DNA of 53,182 nt from positions 1-53,182 of the forward strand of contig CALDDL010000223.1 of NCBI GenBank assembly GCA_937936675.1. Direction: 5' to 3'. Below the pieces are notes generated by a model. That model was not told where the DNA came from, searched no databases, and worked only from the letters and a program-made list of their open reading frames with translations. The DNA comes from an uncultured bacterium. GTDB taxonomy: Bacteria > Bacteroidota > Ignavibacteria > Ignavibacteriales > Melioribacteraceae. The translations under genes and the position numbers were made by a program. Position 1 is the first letter of the stretch. Each line of letters starts with the position of its first letter. This document shows, piece by piece, positions 27,618 through 37,293 of the stretch.

Positions 27618-27641
27618 ATTAAATCGCAATAAAGGAGAATT

Positions 27642-28997
27642 ATGGATTTCGTTTCTATCTTAAGGGGAATTTTAGGTTTCGCTGTATTAATATCGATTGC
27701 ATTTCTTTTTTCAAATAACAAAAAAGCTATTAATTGGAAACTTGTAGCAAAAGGATTAGGTATCCAGTTAATTTTGGCTATTTTTATTCTTAAAGGAGAT
27801 GAACTTTCTAATTATTTCGCACCTTTAGGTTACCTAAAATTACTTTTTACATTTATAAGCAGTTTCTTCGTATTAGTATTAAATTTTACAACGGAGGGCT
27901 CAAAATTTATTTTTGGCAATCTCGCATTAAGTCCTGGAACGGATGGTTCATTAGGAATGTTTTTTGCTTTTCAAGTGCTCCCAATAATTATTTTCTTTGC
28001 GAGTTTAATGTCAGTGCTCTATTATTTAGGCATAATGCAGAGAATTGTTCAAGGGATGGCATGGATAATGCAAAAATTATTAGGAACTTCTGGAGCAGAA
28101 TCACTATCAAATACAGCAAATATATTTATAGGTCAGACCGAAGCGCCATTAATGATAAAACCATTTATCAAGGAGATGACCAAAAGTGAACTATTGACAA
28201 TAATGGTTGGCGGAATGGCTACAATAGCCGGAAGCGTAATGGCTGCGTATATTCAGATTCTTGGTCAATCATATTCTACAACTCATAATATACCCTTAGC
28301 ACAAGCACAATTAATCTTTGCCAATCATTTACTCGTGGCAAGCGTAATGGCAGCATTTGCATCTTTAATAATATCAAAGATATTAATTCCTGAAACCGAA
28401 GAGCCGGTAACAAAAGGAACGGTAAAGATTAAAGTGGAGAAAAACGGTACAAACGTAATCGAAGCTGCTGCTCAAGGAGCAAGCGAAGGTTTAACTTTAG
28501 CATTAAATGTTGCAGCAATGTTGATAGCATTTATAGCAATAATAGCATTACTTAACTATTCTCTTACGGCATTTGGTAATGTAATCGGGGTTAACTCTTA
28601 TTTAATAGCCCAATTCGGACAGCCGTTAAGTCTTCAGTTATTTTTCGGATTGATCCTGCAATATCTTGCATTTTTAATCGGTGTTCCATGGGATGCAAGT
28701 TTTCAATTTGGTAGTTTATTAGGAACAAAAGTCGTTCTAAATGAATTTGTAGCATATTTAGATATGGGGACACAGATACAAAACAATATTTTAGTTGATA
28801 AAAAAGCGATATTTATGGCGACTTATGCCTTGTGTGGATTTGCAAATTTCAGTTCAATTGCGATACAAATCGGCGGATTATCGCCCCTTGCTCCCGAAAG
28901 AAGATCAGATTTTGCTCAACTTGGATTAAAAGCTGTACTCGGGGGCACTTTAGCAACTTTATTAACAGCAACATTAGCAGGAGCATTTTTCTCATGA
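27642..28997 (+). CDS. nupC: Concentrative nucleoside transporter (NupC/CNT family)
   Basis: 451 residues with about ten membrane helices. It imports nucleosides with Na+ or H+ across the inner membrane. Family features visible include the helix-turn region GQTEAPLMIKPFIKEMTKSEL, which contributes to nucleoside binding, and VPWDASFQFGSLLGTKVVLNEF near the C-terminus. The order cdd-tdk-nupC-punA supports nucleoside uptake followed by salvage. Ion coupling and substrate preference cannot be settled here. Its stop overlaps the punA start by four bases (ATGA). Confidence 0.94.
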   Translation: MDFVSILRGILGFAVLISIAFLFSNNKKAINWKLVAKGLGIQLILAIFILKGDELSNYFAPLGYLKLLFTFISSFFVLVLNFTTEGSKFIFGNLALSPGTDGSLGMFFAFQVLPIIIFFASLMSVLYYLGIMQRIVQGMAWIMQKLLGTSGAESLSNTANIFIGQTEAPLMIKPFIKEMTKSELLTIMVGGMATIAGSVMAAYIQILGQSYSTTHNIPLAQAQLIFANHLLVASVMAAFASLIISKILIPETEEPVTKGTVKIKVEKNGTNVIEAAAQGASEGLTLALNVAAMLIAFIAIIALLNYSLTAFGNVIGVNSYLIAQFGQPLSLQLFFGLILQYLAFLIGVPWDASFQFGSLLGTKVVLNEFVAYLDMGTQIQNNILVDKKAIFMATYALCGFANFSSIAIQIGGLSPLAPERRSDFAQLGLKAVLGGTLATLLTATLAGAFFS

Positions 28998-29815
28998 TTA
29001 ATTTTGATCTAAAATATGAAAAGACAATAGCTCAATTTCTAGAAAAAGTCAATTTTACTCCTGACATAAGCATTGTATTAGGGAGCGGGTTAGGTGATTT
29101 TGCTACTCATTTGGAAGTAATTAAATCATTTGAAACAAAGGAGTTATCCGGTTATCCTTCATCTACAGTTGAGGGACATAAGGGGAGAATAATTTCTGGG
29201 TTATACGCAGGTAAAAAAGTACTATTATTTCAAGGAAGAATTCACTTTTATGAAGGTTATCACTTATCAGAATGTCTTCTCCCTATCTATCTTGCGTCAA
29301 AAACCGGATGTAAAAACTTAATATTAACGAATGCTGCCGGAGGAGTGAATGATTATTTTCATCCGGGAGATTTAATGTTAGCAAATTCATTTAATTATAT
29401 GAATCTTTACAGAGAAATTGCAGAAGTGCTAGGAATCTGTTCATTAGAGCAAAAAAACGCATTCTTAGATTTTCCCTCCAAGGAATTGATTAATAAGATA
29501 AGAGCGGGAGCATTAAAAGGAGATGTTATTTTAAAAGAAGGCAGTTATTGGTTTTCAAAAGGACCTTCTTATGAAACACCTTCAGAAATACAGATGTTCA
29601 AAAAATTTGGATGTGATGCAATTGGAATGTCCACCGTACATGAGGCGATATTCGGAGCATTCCTTGGAATAAAGGTGGGAGCAATCTCTTGTATAACCAA
29701 TTATGCAGCAGGTTTATCCGATATTAAATTATCGCATAAAGAAGTAATAGAAACGGGGCAAATAGCTAAAGAATCATTTGAGAATTTGATTAAATCAACA
29801 ATCGAAAGTTTATAG
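28994..29815 (+). CDS. punA: Purine nucleoside phosphorylase (trimeric PNP type)
   Basis: 273 residues. It splits inosine, guanosine and their deoxy forms with phosphate. Motifs of the trimeric class are clear: LGSGLGDFA, the phosphate loop GHKGRI, RIHFYEGY, TNAAGGV, GPSYETPSEI with the catalytic Glu, and the base-binding GMSTVHEAI and ITNYAAGLS. I start at the ATG at 28994, which overlaps the transporter stop as ATGA; an upstream start at 28832 would add 54 residues of out-of-frame transporter sequence with no PNP character. It is the last gene of the floA operon and overlaps the converging rsmE by six bases. Confidence 0.96.
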   Translation: MINFDLKYEKTIAQFLEKVNFTPDISIVLGSGLGDFATHLEVIKSFETKELSGYPSSTVEGHKGRIISGLYAGKKVLLFQGRIHFYEGYHLSECLLPIYLASKTGCKNLILTNAAGGVNDYFHPGDLMLANSFNYMNLYREIAEVLGICSLEQKNAFLDFPSKELINKIRAGALKGDVILKEGSYWFSKGPSYETPSEIQMFKKFGCDAIGMSTVHEAIFGAFLGIKVGAISCITNYAAGLSDIKLSHKEVIETGQIAKESFENLIKSTIESL

Positions 29816-30520
29816 TATAATTTGCATTAATGAAACAGCGGATATTACTGCAGTTTCTGCTCTTAACCTTTTTCTATTAATGTAATATTTAGCACCATTT
29901 ACCATATTTAATTCCGTATCAGACAAGCCACCTTCCGGACCAAATATTAATAGATATTGTAGATTAAAATCAAATTCAGATTGCAAGAATGAGCTCCACT
30001 TATTAGTTCCATGTAAATCAAAAACGATAAGATTTTTATTAATATTTAATAAATCTGAGAATTTTGACAAGTATTGAAAATTAGGCAAGAATGCTCCCAA
30101 ATTCTGTTTCATTGCAGCGAGACCAATTTTCTCCCATCTATCAAGCTTGCTCCCTTTGGCAATAGTCCTTTCGGATTCAAAGATAATAAAATTAGTGATA
30201 CCAAGTTCTATCGATTTCTCAATAGCAAATTCAAATCTGTCTTGGCTTTTTAATCGGGGAATTGCAATAGTAACGTTATTAAGTGGCGACTGAATTTTCA
30301 TGGAATTAGAAATTTCGGCATTAAGAGATGACTTCCCTATTTCAATGATGGCGCACTCATTTATATTTCCTTTACCGTCAGTTATAAAGAGAATATCCCC
30401 CACTTTATGTCTCATTACTTGGACGGCATGTCGAAATTCATCTCCCGAGAGAGAAATTAAATTATTCGTTATTTCGGACGAATAGAATAATTCGATATCA
30501 GAAAGAAATTCCTGTATCAA
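29810..30520 (-). CDS. rsmE: RsmE: 16S rRNA m3U1498 methyltransferase, TTG start
   Basis: A SPOUT-fold enzyme that methylates U1498 in 16S rRNA with S-adenosylmethionine. The N-terminal PUA-like domain has LSGDEFRHAVQVMRHKVGD. The knotted SAM-binding region has LIFGPEGGLSDTE and the C-terminal RLRAETAVISAVSL. The family normally begins a few residues before the ELFY motif. The fitting start is TTG at 30520-30518, nine bases after a perfect AAAGGAG. That gives 236 residues, a normal length. An ATG at 30610 would add 30 residues that read through the end of the Omp85 gene in another frame. The start lies inside the upstream gene, whose last codons form the ribosome site. Confidence 0.93.
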   Translation of the reverse strand: MIQEFLSDIELFYSSEITNNLISLSGDEFRHAVQVMRHKVGDILFITDGKGNINECAIIEIGKSSLNAEISNSMKIQSPLNNVTIAIPRLKSQDRFEFAIEKSIELGITNFIIFESERTIAKGSKLDRWEKIGLAAMKQNLGAFLPNFQYLSKFSDLLNINKNLIVFDLHGTNKWSSFLQSEFDFNLQYLLIFGPEGGLSDTELNMVNGAKYYINRKRLRAETAVISAVSLMQIIL

Positions 30521-31811
30521 TAGAAAATTCTCCTTTATTTTTTTGTCCAAAGGCATATTCGAATCGGATGGAATTATATGGTAGGACGAGAATAGTAAGC
30601 CCTGCACCATAACCTGCGCTCATCATATCCATTGCAATTCCCTGATTATTATTTATTACAGTACCCAGATCGGCGAAAATACCGAAGTAGATCCCAATTC
30701 TGCCTGAAGTTAAACTTTTAGGGATAAGCGGTAGCTTAAATCTAAAGTTAAGTTGTTCAAGGATTGGAGTAAATAGTTCGACTGAACCTTTGAAAAGGTT
30801 ATTCCCTTCCCTTTGATCTTCTCTTCTTCCTCTAATTATTTCACCATAACCCAGATAGGAAAAATCAAAAAACGGTACTGTATTCGAGGTTAACCTATTT
30901 ATATATCTTAATTTAGAGAATAGGAAATCGTTAATTGGTTGATAATATCTTACGTCCAAATAGAGAACATTATAATTAATATCAGTTATTCCAAATCCTT
31001 TATGAGATACATTAGTATATAGGAATAAACCTTCTTTGGGGAATTGTTTTAGATCGCGTGAATCATGAAGGTAACTAATTCCGACTGCCAATATACGATC
31101 AATGCTTTCACGAGATGCTGTTATACTGCGATCAATTTTACTGGGATAGCGGATATAAGTAAAAGAAGTTGGCACGCTTACAACATCATATTGACCAAAT
31201 CTTTTGTAAAGCATAAAATCTGTGCCATAGTTTTCAGTAGTAAATTCGCCACCAACTGTTTCATTAATTGCATTATTCTTATTATTCGTTTTAGAATAAC
31301 CAAATCCGATTCTCATACCAAGATCATCTTTGAAAAAAAATGCAGGATTCTCATACGAAACTGAAAATGAAGGGTCATATCCAAAACTGGTTGACCCTTT
31401 CAAATATTCATTTCTTCCGCGGAAATTTTTTATTTCGACATTTATTCCATAAGAATAAGAGTTTTTCTTTTGATTAGACCTCGAAATAAATGGAATCGGA
31501 TAGATATACCAGCTTTCTTCGACAACAATATTAAGTTGATTATACTTAGGGAATTTTTCGATGTTTAGTTCAACGGAAGTAAATAATCCCAAACTAAAAA
31601 TTCTTTCCTTATTGAATTTCAAAATTCTATTATCAACAGCATCTTTTTCTTTAAATGATAATTCTCTTAAAATAATAAAATCCTCTGTAATATCGTTCCC
31701 TATAATTTTTATCGAATCGATAACCGTTTTGCCGCTTTGTGCTTTGAGGTTAATCGATAGCGATAAAAGAGAAAAAAGCAAGAATAATATATTATACCAA
31801 CGTATTCTCAA
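30498..31811 (-). CDS. Omp85-superfamily outer-membrane protein with one POTRA domain
   Basis: 437 residues. A signal peptide (about 1-24, ending LKAQ) is followed by a POTRA-like domain at about 28-110 (TVIDSIKIIGNDITEDFIILREL ... LNIVVEE). The rest is an outer-membrane beta-barrel of the bacterial surface antigen (D15/Omp85) type, with alternating aromatic strands, a C-terminal SIDTGISF ending in Phe, and a short barrel motif YGEIIRGRREDQREGN in place of the usual lid-lock sequence. BamA has five POTRA domains, so this is a smaller relative that may insert or secrete proteins or handle lipids. The substrate is unknown. It lies between a CoA-binding protein and rsmE. Confidence 0.85.
   Translation of the reverse strand: MRIRWYNILFLLFSLLSLSINLKAQSGKTVIDSIKIIGNDITEDFIILRELSFKEKDAVDNRILKFNKERIFSLGLFTSVELNIEKFPKYNQLNIVVEESWYIYPIPFISRSNQKKNSYSYGINVEIKNFRGRNEYLKGSTSFGYDPSFSVSYENPAFFFKDDLGMRIGFGYSKTNNKNNAINETVGGEFTTENYGTDFMLYKRFGQYDVVSVPTSFTYIRYPSKIDRSITASRESIDRILAVGISYLHDSRDLKQFPKEGLFLYTNVSHKGFGITDINYNVLYLDVRYYQPINDFLFSKLRYINRLTSNTVPFFDFSYLGYGEIIRGRREDQREGNNLFKGSVELFTPILEQLNFRFKLPLIPKSLTSGRIGIYFGIFADLGTVINNNQGIAMDMMSAGYGAGLTILVLPYNSIRFEYAFGQKNKGEFSIDTGISF
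30518..30536 (-). promoter_or_regulatory. rsmE: Ribosome site and TTG start of rsmE within the Omp85 gene
   Basis: AAAGGAG at 30536-30530, nine spacer bases, then TTG at 30520-30518. The site also encodes Lys-Gly-Glu near the C-terminus of the upstream barrel protein. It decides the rsmE start over the longer ATG frame. Confidence 0.7.
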
Positions 31812-31816
31812 GTATA

Positions 31817-32233
31817 TTATTTTTTATTAGTGGATTGGCAAAGATTATAATATACAGCTATACATTTATCTTGAATGACATTAATACCGGCTTCTTCGGC
31901 AGGTTTAGTAGCCATATCATTTCTAATTCCCTGTTGTAGCCATAAAGTTTTGGGCTTCACGGCTAAAATATCCGATATATGATCGGGTATATGATCCGAT
32001 CTTCTAAATACATCTACGATATCGATTTTTTCGGGAATATCTAATAATGACGGATAAACTTTAATACCATCAAAAGATTCGATATTAGGATTAACGCCAT
32101 AAACTTTAAATCCACTTTGAGCAAGTTTTTCGGCTATTTCACGACTTGGTTTATTCGGATTATCAGAAATCCCGACTACAGCAATAACCTTAGCACTCAT
32201 TAAAATATTACATATATCTATCAATTCTTCCAT
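31817..32233 (-). CDS. CoA-binding domain protein (YccU family)
   Basis: 138 residues consisting of a single Rossmann-like CoA-binding domain, as found at the N-terminus of succinyl-CoA synthetase alpha. The visible motifs are AVVGISDNPNKPSREIAEKL, VYGVNPN and KTLWLQQGIRND. YccU-type proteins are cytoplasmic and poorly characterised; the catalytic domains of CoA ligases are absent. It starts one base after the gcvP stop region (32233 versus 32235) and is five bases ahead of the Omp85 gene, so it belongs to the gcvP transcript. Confidence 0.88.
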   Translation of the reverse strand: MEELIDICNILMSAKVIAVVGISDNPNKPSREIAEKLAQSGFKVYGVNPNIESFDGIKVYPSLLDIPEKIDIVDVFRRSDHIPDHISDILAVKPKTLWLQQGIRNDMATKPAEEAGINVIQDKCIAVYYNLCQSTNKK

Positions 32234-32234
32234 A

Positions 32235-35132
32235 TTAAATCTCCTTTGTTATATAATCCGTTATAGGAGGACACGAACAGATCAAATTTCTATCTCCATA
32301 GGCATTATTAACTCTCCCGACAGCGGGCCAGAATTTATTTTCTCGAGTAAAATTATCAGGGAAAGCAGCTTTTTCTCTCGAATAGCTATTTTTCCATTCA
32401 TCGGCGATAACAGCTAATGCCGTATGCGGAGCGTTTTTGAGGACGTTTGACGCTTTATCGTATTTTCCTTCCTCAATTTCCTTTATTTCTTGCTTAATAG
32501 CAAGCATAACCGAACAAAATTTATTTAATTCATTCAAAGATTCACTTTCTGTTGGTTCTACCATTAAAGTGCCGGGTACAGGGAAAGATACCGTAGGAGC
32601 ATGATAACCGTAATCCATTAGTCTTTTAGCTACATCTTCTACTTCAATACCGGTAGTTGTTTTAAAATCTCTAAGGTCAAAAATTAATTCATGAGCTACA
32701 AAGCCATTTTCGCCGGAATAAAGTACTTTATATTCATTTTCCAATTTAGCTTTAATATAATTCGCATTTAGGATAGCTGCTTTAGTAGCTTCTGTTAATC
32801 CTTTAGCACCCATTAATTTGATATAGGCATAAGATATGATAAGGACATTAGCGCTTCCATAAGGAGCTGAAGAAACCGCATTAATAGCCTTTTCGCTGCC
32901 GATTTTAACGATTGAATGACCGGGGAGAAATGGAAGAAGTTTTTCATTAACTGCAATTGGTCCGACACCCGGACCGCCGCCACCATGAGGTATTGTAAAG
33001 GTTTTATGGAGATTAAGATGACAAACATCGGCACCAATAAATCCGGGAGAAGTTAAACCAACTTGAGCATTCATATTAGCACCATCCATATAAACCAAGC
33101 CGCCATTTTGATGAATGATTTCGCAAATATCGATTATATTTTTCTCAAAAACTCCGTGAGTCGAGGGATAAGTAATCATTAAGCTCGAAAGAGTATCTTT
33201 ATATTGTTCGGCTTTTTCTTTAAGGTCATTAATATCCACATTCCCGTTGCTATCGCATTTAACGACTACCACTTTATTCCCTGCCATAACAGCACTAGCA
33301 GGATTAGTACCATGCGCCGAAGAAGGGATCAAGCAGATATTTCTATTAATATCACCTCTATCTCTATGGTAAGCACGAATTACCATAAGTCCGGTATATT
33401 CGCCTTGAGCACCGGAATTTGGTTGAAGTGAAACTCCTTTAAAGCCAGTAATCTCTGCTAATTGTTTCTCTAATTCTTTAAAGATGTATTGATATCCTTC
33501 GGTTTGATCCTTTGGTGCAAATGGGTGCATATTAGTAAATTCTTTCCAAGTAATACCGAACATTTCGGTACTCGCATTTAATTTCATAGTACATGAGCCG
33601 AGAGGAATCATCGAAGTTGTTAATGATAAATCCTTTTTCTCAAGATTTTTAATATATCTCATCATATCTGTTTCTGAGTAGTAACTATTAAAAACCGGAT
33701 GCGTAAGGTAATTGGATTTTCTTCCGAATAACGGGTCTAAATCGATTGTTGTTTTACCGTTTAATGATACTGATTCAATATTAGGAGTTTCTTTTCCCTT
33801 TAGTTCAGCAAATACTTCGATCAATAATTTAATATCGTCAATAGTTTTTGTTTCGTCTAAAGAAATTCCGATTTGATTTTCTGATATGTATCTAAGATTA
33901 ATAAATTTATCTTCTGCTAATTTATGAAGTTTTTGCGATTCTTCTGAGGATGAGAGAACAATTTTTATAGTATCGAAATAGTTTTTATTAATTTGTTGAT
34001 AACCGAGATTATTTAAGTTAAGTTCCAAGAATTGAGTGAGTCTATGAATTCTCAATGCAATTTCTTTTAATCCTTTAGGACCGTGATAAACCGCAAACAT
34101 GCTAGCCATGATAGCCAAAAGGGCTTGTGCGGTACAGATATTACTTGTAGCATGTTCGCGTTTTATATGCTGCTCACGGGTCTGTAAAGCCATTCTAAGA
34201 GCCGATCTCCCTTGCGAATCGATGGAAACTCCAATAATTCTTCCGGGAATCTGTCTCTTAAATTCATCACGAGTAGCAAAATAAGCTGCATGAGGACCTC
34301 CATAACCCATTGGTACACCGAATCTCTGAGCCGAACCGACTGCAATATCAGCACCAAATTCTCCGGGAGGTGTAAGTAAAGTTAGACTTAATAGGTCTGC
34401 GGCTACTGCTTTATAAATTCCCTTTTGATTAGCAACTTCAAATAGATTCTTGAAATCTATTATTTCACCGTTTGAATCGGGATATTGAACTAAAATTCCG
34501 AAAACGTCATCGGTCAATTCATCTTCGGTAATGTTACAAACTTTTATTTCGATGCCTAAGGGATGAGCTCTTGTGATCATTACGTCCAAAGTCTGTGGAA
34601 ATACTGAATCTGAAACAAGAAACAGGTTTGAATTTTTCTTATTAGGTTTTCTAAGAGAATAAAGCATACCCATAGCTTCGGCTGCGGCAGTGGCTTCATC
34701 AAGTAAAGAAGCATTTGCAATCTTTAATCCTGTTAAATCTGCAATAACCGTTTGGAAATTAAGGAGAGCTTCTAATCTTCCTTGAGATATTTCTGCCTGA
34801 TAAGGAGTATATTGAGTGTACCAACCGGGATTCTCCAAAATATTTCTCTTAATCACTCCGGGAGTAATTGTAGGATAATATCCTAAGCCGATATAATTAG
34901 TAAAAAGTTTGTTTTTAGAAGCAATTTCGGATAAATGATTAATGAATTGATATTCGCTCATCGGTTCATCCAGTTGTAATTCTTTTTTTAATCGTATCGA
35001 TTCCGGAAGAGTCAAGTTAATCATTTCATCAATTGATTTCACACCTAGTACTGAGAGCATTTCGTTATAATCATGTTTGTTGATACCGATATGTCTATCG
35101 ATAAATTGGTCATTAAATTGGAAGTTATTCAT
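32235..35132 (-). CDS. gcvP: Glycine dehydrogenase (decarboxylating), P-protein, single-chain form
   Basis: About 965 residues, the full-length fused form with both halves in one chain. It decarboxylates glycine with pyridoxal phosphate and passes aminomethyl to the H-protein of the glycine cleavage system. The PLP lysine lies in HLNLHKTF, next to the glycine-rich loop PHGGGGPGVGP. Other family stretches include FIDRHIG at the N-terminus, YTPYQAEISQGRLEALLNFQ, and SCTMKLNASTEM. I prefer the ATG at 35132 over a GTG three codons upstream (35141); neither has a clear ribosome site. The H, T and L proteins are not in the window. The 93 bases upstream are AT-rich with no glycine riboswitch. Confidence 0.97.
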   Translation of the reverse strand: MNNFQFNDQFIDRHIGINKHDYNEMLSVLGVKSIDEMINLTLPESIRLKKELQLDEPMSEYQFINHLSEIASKNKLFTNYIGLGYYPTITPGVIKRNILENPGWYTQYTPYQAEISQGRLEALLNFQTVIADLTGLKIANASLLDEATAAAEAMGMLYSLRKPNKKNSNLFLVSDSVFPQTLDVMITRAHPLGIEIKVCNITEDELTDDVFGILVQYPDSNGEIIDFKNLFEVANQKGIYKAVAADLLSLTLLTPPGEFGADIAVGSAQRFGVPMGYGGPHAAYFATRDEFKRQIPGRIIGVSIDSQGRSALRMALQTREQHIKREHATSNICTAQALLAIMASMFAVYHGPKGLKEIALRIHRLTQFLELNLNNLGYQQINKNYFDTIKIVLSSSEESQKLHKLAEDKFINLRYISENQIGISLDETKTIDDIKLLIEVFAELKGKETPNIESVSLNGKTTIDLDPLFGRKSNYLTHPVFNSYYSETDMMRYIKNLEKKDLSLTTSMIPLGSCTMKLNASTEMFGITWKEFTNMHPFAPKDQTEGYQYIFKELEKQLAEITGFKGVSLQPNSGAQGEYTGLMVIRAYHRDRGDINRNICLIPSSAHGTNPASAVMAGNKVVVVKCDSNGNVDINDLKEKAEQYKDTLSSLMITYPSTHGVFEKNIIDICEIIHQNGGLVYMDGANMNAQVGLTSPGFIGADVCHLNLHKTFTIPHGGGGPGVGPIAVNEKLLPFLPGHSIVKIGSEKAINAVSSAPYGSANVLIISYAYIKLMGAKGLTEATKAAILNANYIKAKLENEYKVLYSGENGFVAHELIFDLRDFKTTTGIEVEDVAKRLMDYGYHAPTVSFPVPGTLMVEPTESESLNELNKFCSVMLAIKQEIKEIEEGKYDKASNVLKNAPHTALAVIADEWKNSYSREKAAFPDNFTRENKFWPAVGRVNNAYGDRNLICSCPPITDYITKEI

Positions 35133-35225
35133 AGTATTCACATTTTATTTAATAATGATAAGTAAATATAAAAACTTTATTGGAATTAAATTTGAGGATG
35201 AGATTAAATTATAAGAAAAAATAGA

Positions 35226-35972
35226 TTATTGATTATTCAATATTTCGAGAGCAACTTTAGAAGCTTCTTGTTCGGCATTTTTCTTATTTCCGCCGTTACC
35301 GGTGGCATAGAATTTATCACCGATATAGACTTCTACGGTAAATTCCTTTTTATGTTCCGGACCTTTTTCTTCAATTACTTTATAGTGAGGATGACCAATC
35401 TTATTAGCATGAGCGTATTCTAATAATTGCCCTTTATAATTATTATCGGCTTTAACAAAATCGGTATTAACATAAGGTGCGATTACATATTGATAAATAA
35501 ATTTATCTGTTACCGCTTCGCCCTTATCCAAATAGATAGCCGCAATAAGAGCTTCGGTGGCATCGGCTAGAACGGTCTTCATTCCTTCTTTAGAATTAAC
35601 GAGGTATTTTTTATTAAGCAAAAGGAAATTAAAGAGTCCAATTCTTTGAGAAGAATTGAAAAGGTTATCTCTATTTACGAGATATGCTCTAGCCTTGGTA
35701 AGAAATCCTTCGTCTTTATACTTATTCGCATTAAAGAGATACTTCGCCACGGACATATTTAAAACCGAATCCCCTAGAAATTCTAATCTTTCATTAGATT
35801 TTTCTAATTCAGGAAACAATTCCAAATAAGAGCGATGAGTAAAAGCCTTTAAATAAATTGCCTGATTTTTAAGTTTAAAACCAAGAACTTTATTTAATTC
35901 CTTTTGCTTCTCTTTGTTGAAATGTAAAGCAACAAGTTTAGACTTCTTATTGCCAAAAATAAAACTAAACAA
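35226..35972 (-). CDS. rnc: Ribonuclease III
   Basis: 248 residues. It cleaves double-stranded RNA in rRNA maturation and mRNA decay. The catalytic signature NERLEFLGDSVLNMSVAKYL and the second acidic motif ADATEALIAAIYLD are intact. The C-terminal double-stranded RNA-binding domain covers about 175-245 (DYKGQLLEYAHANKIG ... KKNAEQEASKVALEIL). It lies two bases after fabF, at the end of the lipid-synthesis cluster, a very common bacterial arrangement. An N-terminal basic extension of about 25 residues precedes the domain. Confidence 0.97.
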   Translation of the reverse strand: MFSFIFGNKKSKLVALHFNKEKQKELNKVLGFKLKNQAIYLKAFTHRSYLELFPELEKSNERLEFLGDSVLNMSVAKYLFNANKYKDEGFLTKARAYLVNRDNLFNSSQRIGLFNFLLLNKKYLVNSKEGMKTVLADATEALIAAIYLDKGEAVTDKFIYQYVIAPYVNTDFVKADNNYKGQLLEYAHANKIGHPHYKVIEEKGPEHKKEFTVEVYIGDKFYATGNGGNKKNAEQEASKVALEILNNQ

Positions 35973-35974
35973 TT

Positions 35975-37219
35975 TTATTCTGAATATTTCTTAAATAATA
36001 GTGATGCATTATGTCCGCCAAATCCAAATGTGTTACTAATTGCTATATTTATATCTTTGGGAACAGCCACTTTGGGAGTATAATTTAAGTCGCATTCAGG
36101 ATCGGGTTCGTCTAAATTGATGGTTGGTGGTATTAGACTATTATTTATAGCAAGGACAGTAGCAATAGATTCAACTGCGCCTGCTGCACCTAATAGATGA
36201 CCAGTCATCGATTTAGTGGAACTTACGGCTAATTTATACGCGTGTTCACCAAAAACAGTTTTAATTGCGTGAGTTTCATTTACATCATTAAGGTCGGTAG
36301 AAGTACCGTGAGCATTAATATAATCTACCATTTCGGGTTCTACTTCAGCATCTCTTAAAGCTTCTTTCATGGAGCGAACGGCACCTTCACCGCCCGGAGC
36401 GGGAGCCGTAATATGGTAAGCATCACCGGTTAAACCGACACCTGCCAATTCAGCATAAATTTTAGCTCCACGATTTTTAGCATGTTCTAATTCTTCTAAA
36501 ACTAGAGTACCTGCACCTTCTGCCATTACAAATCCATTACGGTCTTTATCAAATGGACGAGAAGCTTCCATATAACGATCATTCCAAGTCGATAAAGCTC
36601 TTAAAGCATTAAATCCGCCGATAGACATTGGAGTAATAGCAGCTTCGGCACCGCCGCAGAGCATTAAATCGGCAGAGCCTCTTTGAACTAACATAAAAGC
36701 GTCAGCGATTGCATGTGATGATGTAGCGCATGCAGAGGTAGTAGCATAGTTAGGACCTTTTAATCCGAATCGAATCGATATTTGTCCGGCTGCAATATCA
36801 GAGATCATCATTGGGACAAAGAAAGGGCTGATTTTTCTGGAACCGCCTTCAAGGAAAGCAGAATGTTGAGCTTCAAAAGTGAACATACCACCAATACCGC
36901 TACCAAAGACGACACCGATTCTTTCAAGATTTTCTTTTTCAAGATCGAGACCTGAATCTTGCATTGCCATAACCGAGGCAGCAACGCCTAATTGAGTATA
37001 AGGATCCATTCTTTTTAATTCTTTTTTATCGATATATTGAGATGGATCATAATTTTTAATTTCAAAGGCAAAACGAGTATTAAAATTAGTTGCATCAAAT
37101 TTAGTAATAAGACCAGCACCATTTCTGCCTGATTTCAGACCTTCCCAAAATTCAGTTATATTATTACCTATTGGTGTAAGGGCACCTAACCCTGTAATTA
37201 CAACTCTTCTATTTCTCAT
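35975..37219 (-). CDS. fabF: FabF: beta-ketoacyl-ACP synthase II
   Basis: 414 residues, normal length. It condenses malonyl-ACP with growing acyl-ACP in fatty-acid elongation. The active-site Cys lies in TTSACATSSHA, the two His in NAHGTSTDLND and SMTGHLLGAAG, and the C-terminal glycine loop is SNTFGFGGHN. It follows acpP across 74 bases that contain a strong hairpin, so its expression may be lower than that of acpP. rnc follows after two bases. Confidence 0.98.
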   Translation of the reverse strand: MRNRRVVITGLGALTPIGNNITEFWEGLKSGRNGAGLITKFDATNFNTRFAFEIKNYDPSQYIDKKELKRMDPYTQLGVAASVMAMQDSGLDLEKENLERIGVVFGSGIGGMFTFEAQHSAFLEGGSRKISPFFVPMMISDIAAGQISIRFGLKGPNYATTSACATSSHAIADAFMLVQRGSADLMLCGGAEAAITPMSIGGFNALRALSTWNDRYMEASRPFDKDRNGFVMAEGAGTLVLEELEHAKNRGAKIYAELAGVGLTGDAYHITAPAPGGEGAVRSMKEALRDAEVEPEMVDYINAHGTSTDLNDVNETHAIKTVFGEHAYKLAVSSTKSMTGHLLGAAGAVESIATVLAINNSLIPPTINLDEPDPECDLNYTPKVAVPKDINIAISNTFGFGGHNASLLFKKYSE

Positions 37220-37252
37220 ATAAGCCTATTAAAAGATTGATATTATAATTAA

Positions 37253-37281
37253 TTAAAAATAATCCCCTGCATAAGCAGGGG
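37253..37281 (-). terminator. Hairpin terminator or attenuator between acpP and fabF
   Basis: CCCCTGC and GCAGGGG (37264-37270 and 37275-37281) form a perfect seven-pair GC-rich stem with a four-base loop. On the minus strand it is followed by ATTATTTTTAATT. It lies 12 bases after the acpP stop and before fabF. It may act as a partial terminator or a 3' mRNA stabiliser that raises acpP transcript over fabF. Confidence 0.7.
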
Positions 37282-37293
37282 AACTATTTATTA

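Noticed and set aside
28832..28993. 54-residue N-terminal extension of purine nucleoside phosphorylase
   Set aside because: It is out-of-frame transporter sequence; the ATG at 28994 overlaps the transporter stop as ATGA and gives normal PNP length.
35142..35225. Glycine riboswitch before gcvP
   Set aside because: The gap is only about 90 AT-rich bases with none of the conserved riboswitch helices.
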